DNA of 64,000 nucleotides, taken from contig NC_045428.1 of NCBI RefSeq assembly GCF_902635505.1, positions 214,452,301 to 214,516,300 on the forward strand, given 5' to 3'. This DNA is from Sarcophilus harrisii. Lineage: Eukaryota; Chordata; Mammalia; Dasyuromorphia; Dasyuridae. The notes below the pieces were generated by a model that was not told the origin of the DNA, made no database searches, and saw nothing but the letters and a program-made list of their open reading frames with translations. The position numbers and the translations under genes are program-made. This document shows positions 50,401-60,287 of the stretch, piece after piece (positions within the stretch are counted from its first letter, which is position 1; each line of letters opens with the position of its first letter).

Positions 50401-53400
50401 AATAGGAATAGGTTTTTTTTTCACTTACCCACCAGAAAGTCCATCTCTTCTACATTGTCTCCATAAAGGTGATTCTTGCTAATGCCAATAAACTCATTTG
50501 TTGTGGGAAGAGGTATATGGACATGCAAAAAGGAATAAAACAGGAGGAAAGGTCTATCTTTGTTTCTAAAAAGACAGAAACAAATGGAGTTTTGCATGAG
50601 ATTTTAAAAACCAGTTTAACTACATTCTTAGATTAAAATATTATCACACATTATAAAATTGTGATTAACATATTTTTTAATTATCATATTCACATCTATT
50701 AGATTCTTCTTGGTTTCCCTCTTATAATTACAATAAAATTCTATATAAAAAATTGGGGAAAGACTATTGTAGATCAACATTTATTCTGTAGAAAACTAAA
50801 AGCTTTGGAAAATTCTTCTATTTAAGGATTATAGACAAACATCAATAAAAACCTTTCTACAAATTGTTCTTTTCATGTTGTAGGAATATGATGATGGTGG
50901 TGATGTAAATACAGATTTTAAGCTTGCAAAGTGATTTGCATATATTATCTTAATTGAGTCTCACAATAAACTGTCACACCATACAGGCAAGATGTGGGGA
51001 TTATTCCTATTGATTCTCCCTTCTTCCTTCAGAAGGAAAACATGGGCAGTCTACCAAAGGTAGGTTGGCACACCTTTCTTGGTATGCTATGTCTCAAACT
51101 ATTAAAACTATAATCATCTGGATTTCAGAAAGGCCTGGAGAGACTTACACGAACTGATGCTGAGTGAAATGAGCAGGACCAGGAGATCATTATATACTTC
51201 AACAACAATACTAGATGATGACCAGTTCTGATGGATCAGGCCATCCTCAGCAACGAGATCAACCAAATCATTTCTAATGGAGCAGTAATGAACTGAACTA
51301 GCTATACCCAGAAAAAGAACTCTGGGAGATGACTAAAAACCATTACATTGAATTCCCAATCCCTATATTTATGCACACCTGCATTTTTGATTTCCTTCAC
51401 AAGCTAATTGTACAATAATTCAGAGTCTGATTCTTTTTGTACAGCAAAATAATGTTTTGGTCATGTATACTTATTGTGTATCTAAGTTATATTTTAATAT
51501 ATTTAACATCTACTGGTCATCCTGCCATTTAGGGGAGGGGGTGGGGGGGGTAAGAGGTGAAAAATTGGAACAAGAGGTTTGGCCATTGTTAATGCTGTAA
51601 AGTTACCCATGTATATATCCTGTAAATAAAAGGCTATTAAATAAAAAAAAAAAACTATAATCATCTGAATTTAAGCAAAGAGCTTAAGGGTTGTGCCCTT
51701 AGTCACGTAGCTAGAGTTTGAGGTACGATTGTTATTTCAGGTTCTCCTGGTCATGGAACTTTCCCTAAACTACATCTTCATCCCTTCCCTCACAGAAAAA
51801 TAAAATAGAATCAATCCTTTGTATCTTCTGTAGTGCTTATCACAAGACATTGCATGTTGTTCTTCAATAACTTGAAATAACTGTCATAATCATATATCAT
51901 AGGAAATGATACCAAACTGGTCATCAGGGACACCTGGGTTCATATTTGGCCCTGAATTTCTACTAGCTATGTGACCCTAACAAATCACTTAACTTTCTTA
52001 TCCTCAATTTTCTGATCTATCAAATGGGTATGTTTATAGCACCCCCTCACAAGATTGTTGTAAGGTATGTAGAATTCTATAAACTTAAAAGCATCGTATA
52101 AATGTCAACTTTTATTAATGTGAATCTCAGTTGAATGTTAGAAGATCAAAGGATTGGAACTCAAAGATAAATTTAAATTTAATTAATTATGAAATCAACA
52201 AAAAATCCAGTGCCCTTTTTACAGGACCACAGAGTCATTCCATTTTCACAGTCAAGGGAGTCAGAGAATTCAAAGCCAAAGTAAAAAGTTCATTATAGTA
52301 AAGAATCTAAACTAAAACCTGAGTAAGCACAATGCTAAGGAAAAAGGACTCTTAAAAAAATGCAATTGTTACCTTTTGATAAAAGAGACTGCCTCCTTTA
52401 GCATAATTAAGCCAGCTCTTTCAGCCTTCATAGGTTGTTCTACAATTTCCTGTTGTCTCATGAGAATGCAATTCCAGTACAGAGAAGTATCAAAACTGGA
52501 AAACCAAGAAAAGGCCAGAAGGATGCCAAATAAAATAATGCAAATAATAAACAACCAGGGGATGGAGATCAAACGAATTAGTTTTCCCACAGTCAGTGTA
52601 AGCACAGCAATGATGATTAGCTCAATGCAGAACCAAAGTTTATTTGCTATAGCTAATTCTGTGTCACGTGAAGGATCTGGCCAACAACTCCCAGTGAGTG
52701 TATGTGGCGTACCGTAGAAATAATCAAAGCCATAGTGATTAGGATGATGGCAGTAGTCATTTCGGTATTTACAATTTAGACCTTGATGCCATTTACCTAA
52801 AAGTAAAAAGAGAAAAGAGAAAATATTATTAAAGGCATTCTTGGTGAATCTTCCTTTTCTTGAAGACAAAATAAGAAAAAGGAAGTCATCAAAAGCTATA
52901 TAATTAAGCATTCAATAGGCAATGAATAAATGTCTATTAAATTGAATATATGCAAAAGTCATTTGTCTCCTTAAAAAGCTTTCCTTCAGCAGATTCATTT
53001 ATTGCGGGTGTTGTTTTTTTTTTTGGGGGGGGGGGTTTCTTTTTTTCTTTTGTTTCTGCTTGTCAGAGTGGATACATTTTTGATGCAGTAATGGAAAGAG
53101 AACTCAATAGAAGACATATAGAGAATTTCACAAGTAAATAGCAACTTATTAACAATTGTTTAAAATGTTGGTGATAGGACCACTACATAAACATGAATAC
53201 CAGAAGAAGAAAAAAAAAAGGAAAATGACCTATATATACAAAAAAGCACCTCTCTTCTTAGGGCTAAAAGAAATGGAAATTGGGAGGTATAAAAAGTAAT
53301 AGCAAAGTTCTGGAATGACCAGCTATAGACTGACTTTTCTATTCTTAGTAATAGTCTGAAGGACTTATGATGAAAACTCCTATTCATACCCAGAGAAGGA

Positions 53401-56400
53401 ATTGATTATGATTGAAGCAGTCTCTATTTTCTATCTCGCTCTTTCTTTTTATCTTAATTTTTCTTGAGGATTTTTATTTCCATTAGGATGGAAGATCTAT
53501 ATTTTTTTTCACATCTTGACTTTTCTGGAAATGTTTTGCATAACTTCATATGTGGTTTCTTAATTATGGATAGGGGTAAGGGAGAGAATTTAGAACTCAA
53601 AAATTTTTAAACTAAATATAAAAAAATTATTTGTTTTGAATGTAATTGGGGGAAAACATTTTTTAAAAATCTTCAAAAAAACCTTTGGTTGATGACACCA
53701 ATTCATATGTTTCAGCAGAATATGAATTCTGCGGAGAGAGGGGTAGTTTTCATTTTCATGTTAGTTAATTAGTACCCATTACGTAATATGTGTTTCACTA
53801 AGGATTGTTAATTTGAAATAAGAATCAAGATAGTACATATTTCAAAGGACAATGGACAAATACATGGCTAGGATTAGTAGATTATAGGATATTTCTAATA
53901 AAAGTTATATAAATAACAAATTAATAAAAAAAAGTTACATAAATAAAAGTTATAATTGAAGAAAAATAACAGAATGGAAGTGGTCTTATCAAGAAGTAAT
54001 TTTATTTTTATACTAAACTGAATTTGTTAGCTCTTCTATTTGGGAGTGCCCTCCAATTATGCAAATCACAACCTATCCATGCACATATATCTTGTAAGAC
54101 TTTTGTTCATGTTGTTGCAAACATTGAAACTAAGAAGAGTAAAGAACATTCTATAGCTAATTTTTTATTCTGACTCATATTAATTTGCATACTAAACCAA
54201 AGCATTTGGGGGAAATGTTTATCCTTGAGAGGATAGTTATTTGCCTAGATATACAACCCTAAAGAAAATACTTAATCAAAGCCTAGGAGCACTCTCTCAG
54301 CCTTTTGTTAGCTGGCACCCGGTAGTTATGATCAAAAAGTTATGAGGCTATTTTTATTTAAGAGAAGTCCTTGTCACTAAATCTTCTACTAATAAGTAGA
54401 CTTGAGCTGACATAATTGACAATCCTAAAGAGTTAAAGCTAAAAAGCTGATAGCAAGAAGCAATTCCCAGCAGAAACCATGAGAGTGAGACCAATGGGAT
54501 AATACTTACTGAAGCAATACTTAACCAAGTTTACATTATCAGCATTTACCAGTAGTCATCACAAAACCAGTAAGGACCAAAGTGATAATATTCTATACTC
54601 AGTATGGAGCAGGTTCAGTAAGGGCAATGTGATGACATTACCAGAAGAGTGAATTGTCATATTATAAAGAATATACATTATGCCATTCTTTTTAACTATA
54701 CTATTATAAGCCTTTGTAGTGAAATAGCTTTGTCATCTGGCTTACTAGAGGAATTTAAGTATATCGATGAGAATTTATGAGCTATAATTTTCAGTGGCCA
54801 CATAATAACTTGAACTTGGAGAAATTATTCTGGGGGCCTCTCATGAAAGAAGGGAGTTATAAAAAGATAAAGGCACAGAGAACTTCATGGAATTTTCCAA
54901 AAATACACAGAACAGGAGGATGAGTTTTAAGTAGAATTAAGTGACAAGAATTCCAGTTCTTTCTCTGTTCACTTGCTATATGATAAAAATGTCTTCATTT
55001 CTTAGAGAAATATAATGAAATACTGCAAAGAGACCATAGAGACCAGGTAGCCCACTCATCATAATTTCACAAATAAAAAGCCTTGAGACCTAAGTGATGA
55101 AATGGATTGCCAAATTCATACAGGTTGGGACTTGAATCTAGATCTCTTGCTTTCCAAGTAGTTTTCATTTTCTACTCCTCAAAGATTGCTTTGTTATTCA
55201 AAGGTAACAGTTGCTGAGTTGCTCAATATTGGCTTTATTCTTTCCTTTATTGTTTTTTAAATAGAGATTGTATTGTCTTATCTAGCTTGCAAGGATTTTG
55301 GTGAGGATTAAATAAGAATAATTATCATTAAAAGGCTATTTAATAAGTGTTGTAGAAATACAAGTTGTGTTTGTACTCGTTCCTATACTTATTCATATAT
55401 AGATAAATATTAGCTAAGTGAAAGACAAGAGATATAGTTTTAGATATCTCACATATCTTATGGATCTATCCAAAGAATATTGTGAAAAGTAGAGGGAGGC
55501 TGGGAAAGCAGGGAAGAGCGTAAATTATCAAAGTACATCTGGAATGGCTTTCTTTTCTAAAAATCTGTGAATAATAGTGTGATATAATAAAAAGTGTAAT
55601 TTACGTATCATTTTTCCAGTAATGACCTGTATAACCTTAGATGAATTATTAAGCCTCTCTGAGTTACAATTTCTTTTCCTGTAAAATAAAAGAATTTTAT
55701 TAGCTGACAGCTAGAGTCCCTCTCAGCTTCAACCCTTCAAGCTTTCATATTTTCATAGAGGTAAAATTTCATTGAAATTTTAAAAAAACCACTTTTCTTC
55801 TATAACAGCATGGGAGAAATGGAATGGGAAGAACTGGGTGGCTTTGTAAATAAATTAAATACTGTATTGTAAGACAGGTTGTCATGTATGTGTGTGTCTG
55901 TGTATAAAATTGTGTGTATGTATGTGTGTGTGTGTGTGTGTGTAAGGGGGAGTAATGATCTTGTCTCAATTCCTGATTCTCAAAATCAGGAAGGTAGAGT
56001 AAAATCCTTCATCAGGTAGCCACCTTTGACTCTTGGAGATAGCATAAAGCGTCATACCATCTGCAATCCTTGTGTCAATGAAGCCCATATCATATTGTAG
56101 GTGCAGCAGAGAAAAATGATCAGTCAGGTAGAGCTGTTGGAATAGAAGATTTCTTAAAACAAAAGAGCTTTGATCCTGACTTCAAGACAAGTGATGAATT
56201 CAAATGGACAAAAGGGAGGGCATTTAAGAAGTATAAAAAAAAACAATGTCTGGAGCAAAGAGAAAGCCTCATGGAGACATTTTACTGTAATTTGAGCCAG
56301 CATTTGGGTTAATAGAGAGGTACATGGTGAGTGTCAGCAGGTTATAACTAGTAGTGACAAAAGAAAATGATAATAAAAGACATTCTCAAAGAAATGGATA

Positions 56401-57206
56401 AGAGAAAGTGAAAGTGCAATTTTAGTTGCTTGAATGAAGGGAGAATGTATTCACATTTCTTTGTTTCCTCTGGGCTTAACACTATGCCTGGCATAATTTA
56501 AGTGAGAAATAAATGCAATTGACTGACTGGTTATGTGTTACAAGTGTGGGGATAACTAAGTATTGTGGAGCACATCAACCAATCAATCAATAATGAACTT
56601 TATTGATATAATCAGATGCCAGGACAAAGTGAGAGATACCACCAGGATCAATGGACAAAGCTTCTGAATCAAACTGATGAAAGGTGAAGAATAATGATTG
56701 CTATAGTGAAAAGGCATTAAAGATTTAAGACTTGCATAGTTTAAGGTATATCTACAATAAGGAGATCTCAATTGTATGTATTTTTAGTATTTCTAATGTT
56801 ACACTAAAAGAAAACAAAGAAATATTTTTTAAGTTAAAACAAGATTACATATTTGATTATACATTTCCAAACTCCTAGATAAATTGAACAATTATTTTCC
56901 ATTTCTCAATTCATTAATGTCAATCAGCTCTTTTAAAATAAATGGTCTTCCTGGCATGAACAGCCTGCTAATAATAAAATCTCCTAGTTCTCATAAAGTT
57001 TTTGGAAGAGTGAAAGGACTGGGAAGAAGAAATGGAAAGAAAAGCCCATTTTGAAAAAAGTGATTTCCACATACCTATTAGTCCTGTGCTGTAACCATAC
57101 TTCTTCAGGGTGGCTGCAAAAGTGGTTTCATTCCGAGGGAGTCCTCCACTGACCCCAAGTGAATTAAAGACACTATGCTTACGTGAAACAGTTCTAGAGA
57201 CCATCC
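38261..57206 (-). CDS. ARSF: Arylsulfatase F-like gene, C-terminal 491 residues in seven exons
   Basis: Steroid-sulfatase-clade (ARSD/ARSL/ARSF/ARSH) arylsulfatase. Such enzymes hydrolyse sulfate esters in the ER/Golgi-lysosome system using a formylglycine made from Cys. Exons on the minus strand: 57075-57206, 52373-52796, 50429-50565, 48429-48563, 41675-41837, 39364-39485, 38261-38622. All introns are GT-AG, phases are consistent, and the 1475-bp join is open to the stop. By analogy with human STS, active-site Lys and His (GKWHQG), His (FLHVH), Asp (TSDHGG) and Lys (GIYKG) are all present. Stretches such as [23 protein letters not shown] and FPFCLCDKE favour ARSF over its relatives, from remembered human sequences. 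The start, signal peptide and CTPSR motif are not in view. 491 residues plus a missing ~100 agrees with the ~590 of human ARSF. No disruption is seen. Confidence 0.9.
39364..39485 (-). CDS. ARSF: ARSF-like exon 6 in window
   Basis: Acceptor TTATTATCTCAG at 39486; donor AACA|GTGAGT. 122 bp. Encodes [20 protein letters not shown], then [29 protein letters not shown] and HEF.YHYCG are the usual family blocks, and the reading frame continues into the last exon via a split Ser codon. Confidence 0.95.
40143..40285. repeat. ~73-bp tandem duplication in an arylsulfatase intron
   Basis: TTTTAGTCCCATTCCAAATT and TCTGCCTCACCCATTAAAAA occur twice, about 73 bp apart, with few differences. Confidence 0.95.
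41675..41837 (-). CDS. ARSF: ARSF-like exon 5 in window
   Basis: Acceptor TTAACATATAG at 41838; donor GATAG|GTAAGA. 163 bp. Encodes [40 protein letters not shown] and [22 protein letters not shown] and EPTSLMD are strong family signatures of the STS clade. No long open frame marks it, since its ends are set by splice sites. Confidence 0.95.
42065..42560 (+). mobile_element. Ancient dispersed repeat (same family as 22615-23110)
   Basis: 'aataagcatttattaactac', 'actaagtgttgggaatacaa', 'gaagttgaaattaaattgag', 'gaaaacattccaggcattgg' and 'gtgtcatggtcagatctgaa' in order. This is the best preserved copy of the family in the window. Confidence 0.65.
42693..42730. repeat. (CA)n microsatellite
   Basis: Uninterrupted CA units in the large arylsulfatase intron. 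Confidence 0.98.
43020..44040 (+). mobile_element. L2 LINE 3' end, long (about 1 kb)
   Basis: 'aacacattcccacttcactt'-like words, 'caagcctcagatcaagttcc', 'tagaatgtaagtttcttgag' and 'cccagtgcttagcacagttt' through 'atgtttattgattgattaaa' are typical L2 landmarks in the correct order. Confidence 0.85.
44080..44725 (+). mobile_element. Ancient dispersed repeat (same family as 22615-23110)
   Basis: 'gatgctggatgctaaaggag', 'gacttggtccttaacttcaa', 'agcatttgagttaggcttta' and 'cacagagaggcttagatgct' keep the family order; a piece resembling 'tgacagagtgccttcat' interrupts it around 44290. Confidence 0.45.
44740..45310 (+). mobile_element. Solo-LTR-like endogenous retrovirus fossil (LTR copy B), with an L1 sliver inside
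   Basis: Diverged copy of the LTR at 30676-32260: shared 'gtcagtggaattgaggagac'-like start, 'tctagtttagcat', 'ggtgattacactgaactgaa', and AATAAAGGATTTAGACTTTA as the likely polyadenylation region (about 45220-45240). A 92-bp L1 3' end lies within it (45077-45168). No retroviral genes are visible. Family unassigned; old. It sits in the large arylsulfatase intron, antisense to the gene. Confidence 0.6.
45077..45168 (+). mobile_element. Very short L1 3'-end insertion in LTR copy B
   Basis: Only the last ~92 bases of an L1: 'taatgctgtaaagttaccca', 'atcctgtaaataaaaggcta' and a (TAAA)n/A tail. AAGAAAGCTAACCAG flanks it at 45062-45076 and 45169-45183. The 3' end is nearly identical to the L1s at 31.8 and 51.6 kb. 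Confidence 0.93.
45311..46000. other. Intronic, nothing recognised
   Basis: Large arylsulfatase intron; only an A run (45440-45452) stands out. Confidence 0.4.
46001..47655 (+). mobile_element. L1 3' end joined to a non-L1 purine-rich 5' part
   Basis: From 46690 the sequence is L1 ORF2 C-terminus ('gacaaggcctcttttttcaa', 'caattgataaatgatcaaaa', 'cctgaaaagtcctccatgaac') and an L1 3' UTR of a different subfamily from the young L1s ('caatacaacgatccatgact', 'aactcaaaaatttaaaaaaa'). Before 46690 comes a ~690-bp purine-rich stretch ('ggaggggaagaggaggaaac', 'aacacttttgaggaggaaca') that does not look like L1 ORF2. The same subfamily recurs at 53190-53680. Confidence 0.6.
47280..47425. repeat. (CT)n pyrimidine microsatellite
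   Basis: About 145 bases of CT with CTGT/CTCG interruptions, inside the L1 3' UTR. Confidence 0.98.
48429..48563 (-). CDS. ARSF: ARSF-like exon 4 in window, active-site Asp and Lys
   Basis: Acceptor CTTTTTAAAG at 48564; donor AAAG|GTAAGA. 135 bp. Encodes [35 protein letters not shown] and GGFNGIYK. The Asp in SDHGG and the Lys in GIYK align with active-site residues (Asp342, Lys368 in STS). NNT is a possible glycosylation site. Confidence 0.95.
48715..48850 (+). mobile_element. L2 LINE 3' end fragment
   Basis: 'gaattgtaagctccttaagg', 'gtatccccagcactaagcac', 'acacagtaaatgcttaataa' is the standard L2 3' end. Confidence 0.85.
49400..49570 (+). mobile_element. MIR-core SINE, eroded
   Basis: 'taacttgcccaaaatcacag', 'gacaagactttcacccaggt' and 'cttcttgattctgaatttaa' follow the MIR order. 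Confidence 0.6.
49571..50428. other. Intronic, nothing recognised
   Basis: Arylsulfatase intron. TTAATCGATTAA at 50041-50052 is a short palindrome in an ATCGA-rich patch; otherwise nothing. The plus frame at 50162-50350 is not supported. Confidence 0.4.
50429..50565 (-). CDS. ARSF: ARSF-like exon 3 in window, active-site His
   Basis: Acceptor TTTCTGTCTTTTTAG at 50566; donor G|GTAAGT. 137 bp. Encodes [20 protein letters not shown], then [20 protein letters not shown] and FLVG. The LHVH histidine aligns with the active-site His of steroid sulfatase (His290). YGDNVEEMD is a family signature. Too short to appear as a long open frame, identified by reading the genomic translation next to the splice sites. 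Confidence 0.95.
51121..51650 (+). mobile_element. Young L1 3' end inserted in an arylsulfatase intron
   Basis: 530 bp beginning inside the ORF2 end ('gatttcagaaaggcctggag') and running through the full 3' UTR to 'aaataaaaggctattaaata' and A-rich tail. A perfect 17-bp target duplication AAAACTATAATCATCTG lies at 51104-51120 and 51651-51667. The sequence is very close to the L1 at 31.3-31.9 kb. Antisense to the gene. Confidence 0.97.
51895..52115 (+). mobile_element. Mar1/WSINE-type SINE
   Basis: 'gacacctgggttcatatttg', 'ctagctatgtgaccctaaca', 'aatcacttaactttcttatc' and 'ttgtaaggtatgtagaattc' match the tRNA-derived marsupial SINE in order. Confidence 0.85.
52373..52796 (-). CDS. ARSF: ARSF-like exon 2 in window, active-site Lys/His and membrane hairpin
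   Basis: Acceptor TTACTTTTAG at 52797; donor AAAAG|GTAACA. 424 bp. Opens with GKWHQGLNC (active-site Lys and His by homology), then [20 protein letters not shown]. Two hydrophobic stretches follow, [13 protein letters not shown] and [20 protein letters not shown], separated by KLIRLISI. This matches the pair of helices that anchors steroid sulfatase to the ER membrane. Ends [17 protein letters not shown]. The plus-strand frame at 52376-52717 is its shadow. Confidence 0.95.
53010..53050. repeat. Adjacent T and G homopolymers
   Basis: A 12-base T run is followed by an 11-base G run and another T-rich run, just upstream of an arylsulfatase exon in an intron. Confidence 0.95.
53190..53690 (+). 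mobile_element. Old L1 3' end (same subfamily as 46690-47655)
   Basis: 'gttctggaatgaccagctat', 'gtctgaaggacttatgatga', 'catacccagagaaggaattg' and 'agaactcaaaaatttttaaa' match that subfamily. 5'-truncated, A-rich tail. Confidence 0.8.
53691..57074. other. Arylsulfatase intron; MIR and L2 tails, otherwise nothing recognised
   Basis: MIR-like cores at about 55020-55200 ('gggacttgaatctagatctc') and 55600-55720 ('taagcctctctgagttacaa'); an L2/MIR tail at 56460-56530 ('actatgcctggcataattta'); a TG-rich repeat at 55880-55943. A long block at 53690-55000 and 55950-56450 holds nothing I recognise. Confidence 0.45.
55880..55943. repeat. (TG)n/(TGTATG)n microsatellite
   Basis: Interrupted TG units ending in a TG run. 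Confidence 0.95.
57075..57206 (-). CDS. ARSF: ARSF-like exon 1 in window (just after the formylglycine exon)
   Basis: Acceptor TAATTTCAG|GG at 57207 and donor G|GTATGT at 57074. It starts in the second base of a Gly codon and encodes [30 protein letters not shown] and ends in GLIG. In this family 'SGMVS' comes directly after the exon with the CTPSR active-site motif, so the next exon upstream should carry that motif. NET is a possible N-glycosylation site. 132 bp. Confidence 0.93.
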
Positions 57207-57716
57207 CTGAAATTAGAGTGAAAAAAATCATGGTCAGCCCAGCCATGTGACCACAGTTTTTATTAACTTTTAAAACTTTTATCACTAAAAGATCATCATC
57301 ACATTTACTAGGTATTCTAATATGTTGTTTTAATTCACACTGGCAGTAGAAGCAATCAATATTTCATGATGCATTTGGATGAGCCGGAAAGTTTTTCCTC
57401 ACTCTCCCTCTATTACTGCTGCAAATTGCATTCCTTTTCAGTCTAGTGATTTTTTGTTTGTTTTTGTTTGTGTTTAATTTGTTCAGATTCACTCAGCTGA
57501 GAACTTTCTCCACAAATGCAGATCAGCTAATCTACAATTTGTAGTCTTAAAAGAATTTGAAATGAGAGGTTAATCGCCCAAGATAACACAACCAGTACCT
57601 TTAGTGGTAGAATTGAATCTAGATCATTTTGACACAGAAATTGGTCTTCCATTAGTATGTTTTTTATAATATAGATGAAAGGTATATATATCCTTCCAAA
57701 TCCTAATAGTCCTCAT

Positions 57717-57806
57717 AATATTAGTGACATGACTAATTAGTGATATTAGTCACATTAGTGACACTAATTAGTGACATTAGTGACAGTGACATGTCATTAG
57801 TGACAA
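57717..57806. repeat. Degenerate ATTAGTGACA minisatellite
   Basis: The decamer or its variants occur about eight times (attagtgaca, aattagtgat, attagtcaca, tcattagtga). Confidence 0.9.
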
Positions 57807-57814
57807 AAAAGCTT

Positions 57815-58655
57815 TACTTCTTGGGTGAAAGGCCCCCTTCCCAATCCAATTAACTAATCAGAGACATCATCAGGTATGAAGAGAAAGCATTTATTTAACC
57901 CCTGCAGGAAGAGTCCCAGACACACCTGGGAGTCATCCCATGCTCTTGCCATGTGCTCCTGGAACCTGACCTGCTTCTGGCTTGTCCAGGGTTTAAAAGC
58001 AAAAGACCCAAGCCTTCCCATTGGATAGACTAAAAGGACGTAACCATCCTTGACCAATGGTCACCAGTACTGGCTGCCTCCCACAGGGCATTTTGCTTCC
58101 TGCAACTTCCTGCATCTCCAGATTCAAAGTTCATCCTTCCAGAGATCAAATGACTTCCCACGGTCCATTCTGGGAACATGTGACAATACTGAGAAATACT
58201 TCATCCAATTAGTCCCATTCAACACCATTAGAGGTAAGGCACTATGAGGAGTAAGAGAGAGAATAACCTCATAGTGGGCTTAGTCCTGAAAAGAATTTAT
58301 CAAAAAGCTTCATCATAATCTTTTACAAGGGAAATACAGCTTTGGGGGTTTCTCAGGAAAACCAGGGAAGTAAAGGCAGGAACTCGGAGGGAGGGACCAA
58401 GTTGGAGAGGAAGTGCTCAGAGGGAAGATTAGAGGAGCCAAATGGAACACCTGGCAGACCAGGTTCCAAGCCTCTCTAAAGATATGCTAATCAATATCTC
58501 AAAAGGTTGTTTAAAGAGGCTGAGTGATGGAAAATGGAAACTGACAAAGAATTACTTTCTCACAATCACTCTATACAAGCAAAATAGTCTAGGAATTGGT
58601 TATATCTAATAATAATCATTTGAACTTCTTCATGACAGGGAAGAGATTAAATCTA
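57815..58655 (-). mobile_element. LTR-like fossil, copy 1 (minus)
   Basis: Read on the minus strand, a promoter-like part is followed by AATAAATGCTTTCTCTTC at about 57880-57900, as in an LTR with its polyadenylation signal; CCAAT-type words ('ccattggata' and 'gaccaatggt') lie nearby. The part 58216-58650 matches 59230-59642 in direct orientation. No viral genes seen. Family unassigned, ancient by divergence; ends approximate. Confidence 0.4.
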
Positions 58656-58670
58656 CCTCACTTCCTTCTT

Positions 58671-58850
58671 TTATTTCTTCCTCCCATGTTTGCCCTCATT
58701 CTTCCCTTTCCTCCTTCCCTTCTTTCTTTCCTTCCTCCTTTCCTTTCCTTTTTCTTTCTTCCTCCTTTGCTTCCTCCCTCCCTCCTTTTCTTTTTTTCCT
58801 TCTTCCTTCTTAGCTTCCTTCTTTTTTTCCCTTTCTTTCTTCCCTAAGGA
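58671..58850. repeat. (CTTT/CCTT)n pyrimidine-rich tract
   Basis: About 180 bases of interrupted tetranucleotide units. Overlapping open frames on both strands are produced by the repeat. Confidence 0.97.
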
Positions 58851-59044
58851 AAGTTTTGGAGGTTTCACATATGAACCAGAAATAATTTCATCAGTAAGGG
58901 AAGCATTATTTAACAAAGATTGAAAATCAGCGATTTATCTGCAATCTAGAACATTGTCTCAGAGATCAGATGATTTGTCCCTGATCACAGAGTTAGGCTA
59001 TATCATAGTAATGAGATGGGATTAGCAATTCCTAGTGCAAAATA

Positions 59045-59645
59045 AACATGTGACAAATTCAAAATGGACATTTTCTTTGGCAAAAAGGTAGATTTATTTA
59101 GGGATTTAGGGGAATAAGTCACAGACAAAATGAAAGGATACAGTAGATACCAGGAATGGTAAATATGAAATAGAGTTGGAAGAGCATATAGTTAGATTAG
59201 CCAGAGTTAGCTAGATTAAGGAGAAAGGTGCCATTAAAGGTAAGACATTAAGAGGGAAAGTAAGAGAGTACCTCAGAGTGGGTTTAGTTCAGAAAACAAT
59301 TTAGCAAAGATCTTCATCAAAGGCATATCTTTTTATGATAAATATAGCCTTGAGGGTTTTCCAGGTATAAAGGTTTGTACTCAAGAGGGAAGGGAATCAA
59401 GGAGTGGAAGTGCTAGGTAGCTCAAAAGTAAAGATCAAAGAGGAGCCAAATGGAATGCCTGACAGATCAGATCTCAGACCTATCTAAAGATAGGCTAATC
59501 AGTATCTCAAAAGGCTATTTAAAGATGAACAGAAGTTTGAGGACAATACAAAAGAGTTCCATCCTCACAACCACTCTATTCAAACAGGATAGTCTGAAAT
59601 TTTGATAATAATTATTTGGGCTTCTTTCTGATAGGGAAGAGAGTA
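59045..59645 (-). mobile_element. LTR-like fossil, copy 2 (minus)
   Basis: Direct, diverged partner of the previous element: 'aggagccaaatggaatgcct', 'aaagataggctaatcagtat' and 'tctcaaaaggctatttaaag' align with 58433-58515. A second shared word 'gatttatttagg' (59090) parallels the polyadenylation region of copy 1. The ~390-bp stretch between the copies includes the pyrimidine tract. Ancient; ends approximate. Confidence 0.4.
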
Positions 59646-59654
59646 AGTTTTAGG

Positions 59655-59840
59655 GTTATATGATTAATAGGATTATAGATCTAGAATTGGAAGGGAACTC
59701 AGGGGTCATCTATTTGAATTGTCTAGCCCTCTCATTTTGAACATGAGTAAACTGAAGCACTAAGAGATTAAGTATCTTGCCCATGCTCACACTGGTAGGA
59801 AGTATCAGAGGTAACATTTGAATTCACATCCTCTAACTAT
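59655..59840 (+). mobile_element. MIR-core SINE, well preserved
   Basis: 'attatagatctagaattgga', 'tctagccctctcattttgaa', 'tgagtaaactgaagcactaa' and 'gaagtatcagaggtaacatt' follow the marsupial MIR consensus closely. Confidence 0.8.
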
Positions 59841-60287
59841 AATGACAATATTTATTACACATATCAAAAGGATTTTGTTATTCTCTGACTCCAAAGTCTT
59901 TTTCTATCTGCTACACTGTGATGCATTTTCCTTTGACTTTCTTGAGTGAGTCACAACAGCATCTCATACTCTCTGATTTTATTCTGCTTCTCAGGGAATG
60001 GAAGCAGAAATAGCCATTGTTTTACCACATGTCAAGGCAGAAAAAGCTCTCACATTTGGAAAAATATCAAAATATTCCCTTGTAAAGCAAACACACATAC
60101 ACATTTATTCATTCACTCAACAAATTTTTGTTTGGTCTTTTTCTTGTTTTTGGTTGTGGAGTAGCCCCTATATGCTCCAAAATATTTGAGAATTTTCACT
60201 AACAGAAAATAAGATCTGGGATTTGAAAGAACTGGAAAAAAAAAAGTATTATTTCAAAATAATAATCCCTCCTTCCTATTAATTTAA
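59841..60287. other. Non-coding, nothing recognised
   Basis: Plus frames at 59946-60164 and 59998-60189 have no recognised similarity. Confidence 0.4.

Noticed and set aside
52376-52717. 113-residue plus-strand protein
   Set aside because: Antisense to the second arylsulfatase exon visible here; codon structure and homology support the minus strand.
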